5,330 bases of DNA, from assembly GCA_030050125.1 (NCBI GenBank), contig JASIJN010000302.1, forward strand, positions 1 through 5,330. Reading direction: 5' to 3'. The notes under the pieces were generated by a model. The model saw nothing but the letters and a program-made list of their open reading frames with translations, searched no databases and was not told the DNA's origin. Within the stretch, counting starts at the first letter, position 1, and each line of letters starts with the position of its first letter. Shown one piece after another: positions 1-5,330 of this stretch. A program made the position numbers and the translations under genes. Origin of the DNA: Streptosporangiaceae bacterium (GTDB lineage Bacteria; Actinomycetota; Actinomycetes; Streptosporangiales; Streptosporangiaceae).

Positions 1-908
1 GGGCAGCCCTCGCGCCGACGGACGCGGCCCTCGGCGCAGGCATGATGGTTCACCCAGCAGTGCCCGCACGCATCAGGCGGCTGGTGAACGTCGAGAGCGG
101 GCTTAACGACGGTATCGCGACGCCCTTCGTCCTGATAGCGGTGGCGGGTGCGGGAGCTGCGGGGCACGTGGCCGGGGGCGGTCCCGCCGAGGCGGCTGTC
201 GACCTGCTGCTCGGCGTGGTCATCGGCTCGGCCGTGGGCGGGATGGGCGGTCTCGTTGTCAAGACCGCACGGCGGCGCGGCTGGGTTGCTGAGGGCTTCC
301 AGGGCTCGGCGGTGCTGGCCCTGGCCGGGTGCGCCTACGCATGCTCGCTGGCGCTGCACGGCAACGGTTTCATCGCCGCGTTCGTAGGCGGGCTCGCGTT
401 CGCCGCTACGGGCGGGCAGCGCGGCGAGCGGCTGGTCCCGTTTGTCGAGGAGACGGGCGGTCTGATATCGCTGCTGGTGTGGCTCGCGTTCGGGGCCGTG
501 GCGGTTGTCCCGGCCCTGCAGGGCCTGACCTGGCAGACCATCGTCTACGCGCTGCTCAGCCTGACGGTCATCCGGATGCTGCCGGTGGCCGCCGCGCTCA
601 CCGGCGCGCGCCTGGGCCGCGCGGCCGTCGTGTTCGCGGGCTGGTTTGGTCCCCGAGGCCTGGCCTCGGTGGTCTTCGCGCTGGTGGCTCTAGAGGACCT
701 GGGAGAGTCCGTGGCCGACCGGGCGGTCGCGGTTATCGCGTTCACGGTTCTGCTCAGTGTCATCGCGCACGGCGTCACGGCCGACCCGCTGGCTCGCCGC
801 TACGGACCACGCCTGGCCGGCGTGACGGCCGATGACGCGCTCCTGCCCGGCCCGCCCGAGCGCAGGCTCATCCGGCGTGCCTCGCGAGTGCCGGCCGGCC
901 GGCGGTGA
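1..908 (+). CDS. Na+/H+ antiporter of the CPA1 (NhaP-like) family, C-terminal part, 5' end outside the window
   Basis: Cytoplasmic-membrane cation/proton exchanger, expected to extrude Na+ (or K+/Li+) in exchange for protons. The reading frame is open from base 3 and gives AALAPTDAALGAG before the first ATG at 42. This matches the family's A-x-x-PTDAAL helix, so that ATG is internal and the true start lies upstream of the window. About 301 codons are visible, with roughly eight hydrophobic segments. Diagnostic motifs are NVESGLNDG, whose Asn-Asp pair (codons at 105-110) is the CPA1 ion-binding ND motif, the glycine-rich GFIAAFVGGLAFAA helix, and FGPRGLAS with the conserved membrane arginine at 654-656. 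The protein ends soon after the last helix (HGVTADPLARRYG), so there is no TrkA-C or other regulatory tail. The TGA is at 906-908. No break is seen in the visible part. The exact ion cannot be read from the sequence. Confidence 0.93.
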   Translation, partial: AALAPTDAALGAGMMVHPAVPARIRRLVNVESGLNDGIATPFVLIAVAGAGAAGHVAGGGPAEAAVDLLLGVVIGSAVGGMGGLVVKTARRRGWVAEGFQGSAVLALAGCAYACSLALHGNGFIAAFVGGLAFAATGGQRGERLVPFVEETGGLISLLVWLAFGAVAVVPALQGLTWQTIVYALLSLTVIRMLPVAAALTGARLGRAAVVFAGWFGPRGLASVVFALVALEDLGESVADRAVAVIAFTVLLSVIAHGVTADPLARRYGPRLAGVTADDALLPGPPERRLIRRASRVPAGRR

Positions 909-1170
909 AGTTCAGTCAATGGGCCGGCGCGCGGACCGGACTTCCGTTCTGCCACGCGGCAACCCCCGCGCTCGCGGCGGCCCTCCTCAGATTGGCCGGT
1001 GGCCTTTACTGTCATCGCGAAACGGCCATTTGAGCATCCCCCGCCGCGGGTGAATCCCTGGTCTGCAGACTGGCCTCCTCCGCCGGCTCCACTCTTTGCG
1101 GGTGAGTCGGCTCATCGTCTGGTAAGAGAACCTGGCCGCATGCCTCCGACACCGCCCGAGGAAACCGGCC
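909..1170. other. Intergenic region between the antiporter and the unknown membrane protein gene
   Basis: These 262 bases hold no convincing gene. The long open frame on the - strand here is the out-of-frame continuation of the SulP gene and has no protein-like character. A perfect 10-base palindrome, GTCTGCAGAC, lies at 1061-1070, about 100 bases before the next start. It could be an operator, but a 10-base palindrome can also arise by chance. A weak promoter-like arrangement (TTGCGG at 1096-1101, then GGTAAG at 1121-1126 with a 19-base spacer) is not good enough to call. A GC-only inverted repeat (894-900 with 922-928) spans the antiporter stop codon but has no T tract. Confidence 0.5.
1158..1164 (+). 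promoter_or_regulatory. Ribosome binding site for the unknown membrane protein
   Basis: GAGGAAA lies six bases before the ATG at 1171. It supports that start over the second in-frame ATG at 1183, which has no comparable purine stretch at the right distance. Confidence 0.6.
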
Positions 1171-1881
1171 ATGCCTGAAGAAATGAACGTCGAGCCTTCC
1201 CGCCAGCTGACCGAGGAGAACGAGAGCCGGGAGAACGACGAGACGAGCAGGCAGAAAAGGCGCAGCCGGCACTGGCAGACCTTCGTCGAGGTCATAGAGG
1301 TCATCGTGCTGGCAACCGTTGCGGTCGCCACCTCCTGGAGCGGGTACCAGGCGGGAGCGTGGGACGGCCAGCAGTCGTTGCTGTACGGGCACGCTACGGC
1401 GGACCGGTTCGAGGCCGACGCGGCATCCACTTACGGCGGTCAGGAGTTCATCACCGACGTCACGCTCTTTACCGCGTACCTGCAGGCCCGGTCGGCCGGC
1501 GACACCGCCCTCGAGGCGCTCTACGTGCGTCGGTTTACACCGGACTACCGGGCCGCGTTCCTGGACTGGCTGAAGACCGATCCGTTTACCAACCCGGCGG
1601 CTCCGCCCGGCCCCGGGACAATGCCGCAATACCGGAACCCAAGCTTCGAGTCCGCCGCGCGGCTGAACGCGTCCGCGTCGGCCATGTTCAATCAGGGCAC
1701 CGCCGCCCGCGACAATGCCGAGCGGTACCTGCGGGACACGGTGCTGTTCGCGTCGGTCCTCTTCGTGATCGCGATCGCGCAGCGCTTCAAGGTGCGCTCG
1801 GTCCGAGCCACCACCACGGCCGTGGCCCTGGGGCTGGCCGCCTACACCTGCGGGGCCGTCCTGGTGCTGCCGAGGATCTGA
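1171..1881 (+). CDS. Membrane protein of unknown function with three predicted membrane segments
   Basis: I do not recognise a named family, and function is unknown. The 236-residue product starts with a highly charged, Glu-rich and then Arg/Lys-rich segment (1-34). A membrane helix follows at about 40-57, ending in the striking SWSGYQAGAWDGQQ segment. A mostly soluble region of about 130 residues (58-187) contains the aromatic/proline stretch TDPFTNPAAPPGPGTMPQYR (136-155). Two closely spaced helices (about 188-203 and 213-233) end the protein. With the positive charges at 29-33 and 205-212 inside the cell, the middle region would face outward, although that needs an odd number of crossings before it and the model is only approximate. 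The start is supported by GAGGAAA six bases upstream. The TGA is ten bases from the restored-frame stop of the convergent SulP gene. The ordered arrangement of hydrophobic and soluble blocks, good start signal and snug fit with the neighbour argue that this is a real gene, not antisense noise. Confidence 0.75.
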   Translation: MPEEMNVEPSRQLTEENESRENDETSRQKRRSRHWQTFVEVIEVIVLATVAVATSWSGYQAGAWDGQQSLLYGHATADRFEADAASTYGGQEFITDVTLFTAYLQARSAGDTALEALYVRRFTPDYRAAFLDWLKTDPFTNPAAPPGPGTMPQYRNPSFESAARLNASASAMFNQGTAARDNAERYLRDTVLFASVLFVIAIAQRFKVRSVRATTTAVALGLAAYTCGAVLVLPRI

Positions 1882-1891
1882 GCCGGTGCGC

Positions 1892-3432
1892 TTACTGCTG
1901 GCCGGTCCCGTCGGCGAGCTGGTTGTGCGCGATCCAGGCCGTTTGCTGCCGACCGCGTTCAGGCCCTGGGCATACCGGTACAGCACATCCATGAAGGTGG
2001 TGCCGAGGTCGCTGCGCCCCCGCAGTCGCAGGATCACCACCGAGTTGCTCGAGGCTTTCGCCAGGGCGGGCAGCTGTGCCTCGAGCACGGGCACGGCGGC
2101 AAAGAACAGGCTCCCGTAGGGCTGAAGTGCGACTACCTCGTTGGGCGGCAGCTGGGCCGGCGGTTCGGTCTCGATGAGGTCACCGGCCGGGTCTAGCCGC
2201 CACCGTTTGATGGTGACCTGGCTGGACTGCCGCACGACTTGCAGGATCACCGACATGCCCACCCCGGCCAGGACCGCGTCCTGCAGAGGGATGATCATGG
2301 TGAGCGCGAAGGTGGTCGCCAGCACCGCCTTCTGTACCGGGCCGGTCTTCCAGACCGACCGCAGGTCGGCCGGCTTGACCGTCCGGTAGCCGACCAGCAT
2401 GAGCAGGCCCGCCAGGGCCGGCATGGCGATGTGCCCGACCAGGCCAGCGAAGGCGATGATCACCAGCGCCATCACGCCGCTGGCGATCATCAGCGCCAAG
2501 CGCGAGCGGGCGCCAGCCGTCTTGTTCAGCGAGGAAGCCGACATGGAGCCGCCTACCGGCATGCCCCGGAACACCCCCGCGATCACGTTCGCCGCGCCCT
2601 GCCCGATGAAGTCACGGGACGCGTCGGGGTGCCGGCCGTCCGGGTTGGGGAACGTGGCGGAGATGGCGGCCCCCTGCACTAGCCCCACGAACGTAAGCGA
2701 CAGCGCCGGGATCAGCAGCGAAGGGATGAGCCCGAGCGAGGGCACGGCCGGCAGCGGCAGCGAGCGCGGTATGGCGCCAAGATCGTTGACCGTAGCGACG
2801 CCGCGCCACCGCACGACAGCGGTGGCGGCCGAGGTGACGATGACGGCCAGGACCAGCCCGAGAGGGCCGAGCCTGGTGCGCTCGAGCAGGAGGATCAGCA
2901 TGATCGTGGTGACGCCGACCGCGAGGGATTGCGGGTGGAGCTGGCCGGCGTGGGCCACGGTCATGATGGCGCGGACGACCCGGTTGGCTCCCGCCGCCTG
3001 GTAGCCGGTGAGGTTGGCCAGCTGCCCGAGGACGATGTTGACACCCACGGCACTGATGAAGCCAACCATCACGGCGTTCGACACGAACCGCAACAACGAT
3101 CCCAGCCGCAGGAACCCGGCCGCCAGCATGGCCAGGCCGGTCAGCACCGACAGCGTGAACAACGCGCGCGCCTGGTCGCCGACGTGAACCGCTGGGACGT
3201 CGGCGACGATGATGGCCATCGCCCCGGTGGCCTGTACGGCCATGAACACCGAGCTGGTGAACAGCGAGCCGCTGATCGTTCCGAACAGGTACGCGTAAAG
3301 GCCCGACAGCGGGCTGACCCCGGCCAGCAGCCCAGCCGCCAGGCCATCGGGGACGCTTTCCACCCCGAGCACCACGCCAGCCACGGCGTCTTTGCGCAGC
3401 GTCTCTCGGCTGACCGGCAACCGGAGTCTCAT
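1892..3432 (-). CDS. SulP-family inorganic anion transporter with an incomplete, frameshifted STAS domain
   Basis: Secondary anion carrier of the cytoplasmic membrane; SulP members move sulfate, bicarbonate or similar anions, and the substrate here is not readable. Start is ATG 3430-3432 with GGGAGA (3440-3445) seven bases upstream. Residues 1-400 form the membrane domain: the signature PDGLAAGLLAGVSPLSGLYA (28-47) is followed by many helices and by FIGQGAANVIAG and GMPVGGSMSASSLNKTAGAR (275-309), all typical of SulP. A STAS domain begins near residue 433 (EVVALQPYGSLFFAA) and runs through VVILRLRGRSDLGTTFMDVL to GLNAVGSK (497, base 1942). There the frame breaks. In another frame the next residues are TAWIAHNQLADGTGQQ followed by TAA at 1892-1894, which resembles the usual end of SulP proteins. 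Roughly 40-50 codons of the STAS domain (its last strands and helices) are missing. Read without the shift, the frame stays open to 1012, but that tail is antisense to the neighbouring gene. It is either a pseudogene, a protein with a damaged regulatory domain, or an assembly error. It follows the lipoprotein gene by 48 bases. Confidence 0.85.
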
Positions 3433-3439
3433 GAGGACG

Positions 3440-3445
3440 TCTCCC
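3440..3445 (-). promoter_or_regulatory. Ribosome binding site for the SulP transporter
   Basis: On the - strand GGGAGA lies seven bases before the ATG at 3432. It supports this start, and translation from it gives the normal short cytoplasmic N-terminus of SulP proteins before the first membrane helix. Confidence 0.5.
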
Positions 3446-3480
3446 GGGGGTCGCGGACGTTACCACGTGCCGGTTCGCGG

Positions 3481-4260
3481 TCAGCCGACGCGACGGTCCG
3501 ACGGGCGGAGCTTGCCCAGCGAGTCCCGGAACGCGGACAACCGAGCGTGTACCACCTCGGCCTGGCCGGCGGTGCCGCCGCCCGGGGCGCGCTGCGCATC
3601 CATTGCCGACCGGGCCGCCTCCAGGGCCACGAGCACGTCGGTGACCCGGACCCGGTCGTCGGTTTCCGGAGCCGCCTCGCGCAGCGCGTACAGCGCCTGG
3701 GCGAAGTCGTCGGCGCGGCGCTGGATCTCGGCCCAGCGGACGCCGCTGTCCCCCGCGGCCAGCCCGCCCCGCCGCTCCGCCACCATCGCGTCGCGCAGGG
3801 CCGATCCCTGTGCGTACGCGTCGACGGCCCGGGCGAGCCAGTCGCCGGCCGCCACGGAGCGGCGCCTCGCATAGCGGGTGACCAGCACGAGCACGACTAG
3901 GCCGATGACCAACACCACGCCGATCAGGATCCACAGCCACAGCCACGACGAACCGGTGCCGGTGGCGGGGGAACCGGCCGGCTGGAGCGTCGGTGACGCC
4001 GGTGCGGTAGTCCGCGCCACGGTCGGCTGCGATGTGGGGCTCGCCGCGGTTGGCTGCACGGTCGGGCTGGGCGCGGACGGCTGGGCGGTAGGTGCCGGCG
4101 TCGGGCTGGCGCCGCCGGGCGAAACGCTCGGCGCGCTGATGGTCTTGCTCGGCAGCAGGCTCTTGATCGAGCTGCCGGCACCGGTCCCGCATGCCGCGGC
4201 GAGGAAGGCCACGGCCAGCGCAGCAGTGCCGAGAGCCAGGATCTGAGTCAGGCGGCGCAT
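3481..4260 (-). CDS. Putative lipoprotein with Pro/Ser/Thr-rich repeat linker, one membrane helix and a cytoplasmic C-terminal domain
   Basis: No named family recognised. The 259-residue product opens with a lipoprotein-type signal: MRR, a hydrophobic core (7-20), then LAAAC with the candidate lipidated cysteine at 24. The lipobox is imperfect, because Ala stands where Leu, Val or Ile is usual at -3. Residues 43-100 are a Pro/Ser/Thr/Ala linker with a repeated S-P-T-x-Q-P pattern, likely extracytoplasmic. A strong membrane helix covers about 105-128 (SSWLWLWILIGVVLVIGL onward) and is followed by RYARRR, which by the positive-inside rule puts the last 130 residues in the cytoplasm. That part is charged and alpha-helical in character (WAEIQRRADDFAQALYALRE, 176-195; VLVALEAARSAMDAQR, 209-224), with no catalytic motif seen. 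The ATG at 4258-4260 has a very strong Shine-Dalgarno, AGGAGGAGA, six bases upstream. It sits between the BrkB-like and SulP genes on the same strand, probably co-transcribed. If the cysteine is not lipidated, the N-terminus is an ordinary signal peptide or a first membrane anchor. Confidence 0.8.
   Translation of the reverse strand: MRRLTQILALGTAALAVAFLAAACGTGAGSSIKSLLPSKTISAPSVSPGGASPTPAPTAQPSAPSPTVQPTAASPTSQPTVARTTAPASPTLQPAGSPATGTGSSWLWLWILIGVVLVIGLVVLVLVTRYARRRSVAAGDWLARAVDAYAQGSALRDAMVAERRGGLAAGDSGVRWAEIQRRADDFAQALYALREAAPETDDRVRVTDVLVALEAARSAMDAQRAPGGGTAGQAEVVHARLSAFRDSLGKLRPSDRRVG
3979..4110 (-). repeat. Degenerate 27-base tandem repeat encoding the Pro/Ser/Thr-rich linker
   Basis: Inside the lipoprotein gene, GGCTG (read on the + strand) recurs at 4025, 4052 and 4079, exactly 27 bases apart, and once more at 3980, 45 bases away. 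The 27-base units encode nine-residue blocks ending in Gln-Pro, such as SAPSPTVQP and TAASPTSQP (residues 62-79). The last unit is extended to 15 residues. The copies have diverged at the DNA level, so this is an old expansion and not a recent one. Confidence 0.6.
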
Positions 4261-4266
4261 ACCCCG

Positions 4267-4275
4267 TCTCCTCCT
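4267..4275 (-). promoter_or_regulatory. Strong ribosome binding site for the lipoprotein gene
   Basis: On the - strand AGGAGGAGA lies six bases before the ATG at 4260. This is the best Shine-Dalgarno match in the window and fixes the start of the lipoprotein gene. It suggests the gene is translated at least as well as its neighbours. Confidence 0.7.
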
Positions 4276-4376
4276 GGCGTTGGTGTTCGGTCAGGGTCAT
4301 CTCGAACGTCTGGTTCTCAGGATCGTGGTCGCGCAATGGCCGGAACGTCACCCGCCGCGGGGGAGCTTGACGCGGG

Positions 4377-5330
4377 TCAGCGCACGCTTTCCAGCGGGTC
4401 TTCGTCGGCGGCCTCGGTAAAGGACACGATGACCATTTCCTCCGGCCGGCGCTGCTGCATTCGCGCGAGCCGGATCAGCGTCGTCTTGTCGGCTCTGGTC
4501 AGCGGCGGCTGGGTCACCGACCGAGGCCACAGGCGATAGCGCAGGACCACGTTGATCTCCGCCGCCCACAACGTGAGCTGTGAGCCGAGGTACAGCCACG
4601 AGAGCAAGGTGATGACGACTGCGAAGAAGCCATACGTGGGGCTGGCGCTGCGCAGCCCGCGGGTGACGTACCAGGTGCCGATGAGCTGCAGGACCTCCCA
4701 GAACACGGTGGCCAGCATCGCACCGACGGCCACCTCGCGAGGCCGCAGTGGCTCCGCGGTGAGCACCATGAAGGCCAGCAGGAACAGTCCCAGGTTGACC
4801 AGCACCGAGCAGGCCACGGCCAGGACGGTCGAACCGGGCCCGCGCGCCACGGCGGTGGCGACCGTGGCGAGCACGGTCGACGACACCGACGCCGCACCCA
4901 GCAGCCCGATCACGCCGAACGTGCGGACGTACCGGTTCCAGGCGTTCGGCCAGCGCGCGAACGGGATGTTCCAGACGGTGTTCATCGCGTTCTGTGCCGC
5001 GAAGCCGATTCCCAGCCCGCCGTAAACGGTGCCGACCAGGCCGATCACCACCGCGGTCACGTTTCCCTCCAGCGGGTGCACATCCGAGCGGATCTGGCTG
5101 CCGATGACCGGGAAGTTGCCGAGCGCGGAGTCGACCAGCCGCTGGTGCAGGACCGGGTTGCCCTTGAGCGCGAAGCCCAGGATGGTGGTCAGCAGCAACA
5201 GCAGCGGGAAGAGGGCGAACAGACCGTAGTAGGACATCAGCGCGGCCTTGCTCCCGGCTTGGTCATTGCCGAACTTCTGCATGACCGCCCACGGAAACGC
5301 GGTCACGGTGTGGCGCTGCTGAAACCGGTC
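4377..5330 (-). CDS. YihY/BrkB-family inner-membrane protein, 5' end outside the window
   Basis: Polytopic membrane protein of the YihY/virulence factor BrkB family (often mis-annotated as ribonuclease BN). The biochemical role of the family is unsettled; transport or export roles have been suggested. The frame is open to the right edge, with DRFQQRHT preceding the GTG at 5304-5306. Since DRFQQRH belongs to the family's usual N-terminus, that GTG is internal and the true start lies beyond 5330. Counting from that GTG, six membrane helices are seen at about 24-48, 83-105, 130-152, 160-184, 191-213 and 225-247. Family hallmarks are AALMSYYGLFALFPLLLLL, the loop QNAMNTVWNIPFARWPNAW, and YGFFAVVITLLSWLYLGSQL followed by LWAAEINVV. 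A cytoplasmic tail of about 60 residues ends in an acidic stretch (TEAADEDPLE). The TGA is at 4377-4379. The lipoprotein gene starts 116 bases downstream on the same strand. No defects are seen. Confidence 0.93.
   Translation of the reverse strand, partial: DRFQQRHTVTAFPWAVMQKFGNDQAGSKAALMSYYGLFALFPLLLLLTTILGFALKGNPVLHQRLVDSALGNFPVIGSQIRSDVHPLEGNVTAVVIGLVGTVYGGLGIGFAAQNAMNTVWNIPFARWPNAWNRYVRTFGVIGLLGAASVSSTVLATVATAVARGPGSTVLAVACSVLVNLGLFLLAFMVLTAEPLRPREVAVGAMLATVFWEVLQLIGTWYVTRGLRSASPTYGFFAVVITLLSWLYLGSQLTLWAAEINVVLRYRLWPRSVTQPPLTRADKTTLIRLARMQQRRPEEMVIVSFTEAADEDPLESVR

Noticed and set aside
42..44. ATG at 42 as the start of the antiporter gene
   Set aside because: In-frame residues before it (APTDAAL) belong to a conserved family helix and about a third of the usual protein would be missing, so the gene is cut by the window edge.
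329..835. 168-codon + strand ORF inside the antiporter gene
   Set aside because: Out-of-frame Arg/Gly/Ala-rich shadow of a gene whose own frame carries clear CPA1 motifs throughout.
890..928. Inverted repeat GCCGGCC (894-900) / GGCCGGC (922-928) around the antiporter stop as a terminator
   Set aside because: A seven-base GC-only stem with a 21-base loop and no T tract is easily produced by the composition here. An intrinsic terminator cannot be supported.
966..977. Short hairpin CCGCG-CT-CGCGG in the first intergenic region
   Set aside because: The loop would be too short unless the stem is reduced to four pairs, and there is no T tract or flanking support.
1012..3432. Single 806-codon - strand ORF taken at face value as one protein
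   Set aside because: Only the first 497 codons are SulP-like. The rest is antisense to the 1171-1881 gene, has biased low-complexity composition and follows an evident frame break with a natural SulP end in another frame.
2929..3900. 323-codon + strand ORF antisense to the SulP and lipoprotein genes
   Set aside because: The product is rich in His, Gln, Arg, Asp and Gly with no hydrophobic core or domain pattern, which is typical of the antisense of GC-rich membrane protein genes. No credible ribosome binding site was noticed.
2612..4351. 579-codon - strand ORF starting with GTG at 4351
   Set aside because: It overlaps the lipoprotein and SulP genes in a different frame on the same strand. 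Its first 30 residues look less biased only because the gap before the lipoprotein gene is less GC-rich; the rest is Arg/Gly/Pro/His-rich shadow sequence.
4351..4364. Shared motif CCCGCCGCGGG in the gap at 4351 and also near 1040 as a repeated regulatory element
   Set aside because: Eleven G/C-only bases occurring twice in a GC-rich window is expected by chance, and the two contexts otherwise differ.
5304..5306. GTG at 5306 as the start of the BrkB-like gene
   Set aside because: The frame stays open to the window edge and the upstream residues DRFQQRHT fit the family's N-terminus, so the start is outside the window.

Overview
The window is GC-rich with a strong G/C preference at third codon positions. 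Its proteins (a CPA1-type antiporter, a SulP carrier with a STAS domain, a BrkB/YihY protein whose N-terminus reads DRFQQRH, and a Pro/Thr-rich lipoprotein) suggest a chromosomal segment of a high-GC Gram-positive bacterium, probably Actinomycetota. That assignment is an inference from composition and family flavour; there is no rRNA or other marker. I see no tRNA, rRNA, CRISPR array, insertion sequence or phage gene.

Layout. On the + strand, the C-terminal part of a Na+/H+ (CPA1, NhaP-like) antiporter enters from the left edge and ends at 908. A 262-base gap follows, then a 236-codon membrane protein of unknown function (1171-1881). On the - strand, reading right to left, come a BrkB/YihY-family membrane protein whose start lies beyond the right edge (stop at 4377), a small lipoprotein-like protein with one internal membrane segment (4260-3481), and a SulP-family anion transporter (start 3432). 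The three - strand genes are separated by 116 and 48 bases and could be one transcription unit. The SulP gene converges on the + strand unknown gene.

All five genes encode envelope or membrane proteins, three of them transporter-like. This could be a small ion-homeostasis neighbourhood, but nothing in the sequence proves a joint function.

The main anomaly is in the SulP gene. Its STAS domain is read normally until about position 1942, then the frame breaks. A different frame immediately gives what looks like the natural SulP C-terminal tail (TAWIAHNQ...) and a TAA at 1892-1894, ten bases from the stop of the convergent gene. About 40-50 codons of STAS domain appear to be missing. Because of the frame change, the nominal open frame runs on to 1012, straight through the antisense of the neighbouring gene, giving a misleading 806-codon ORF. 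I found no convincing new multi-gene system. The items most worth following are the broken SulP, the doubly membrane-tethered lipoprotein and the unknown protein at 1171-1881.
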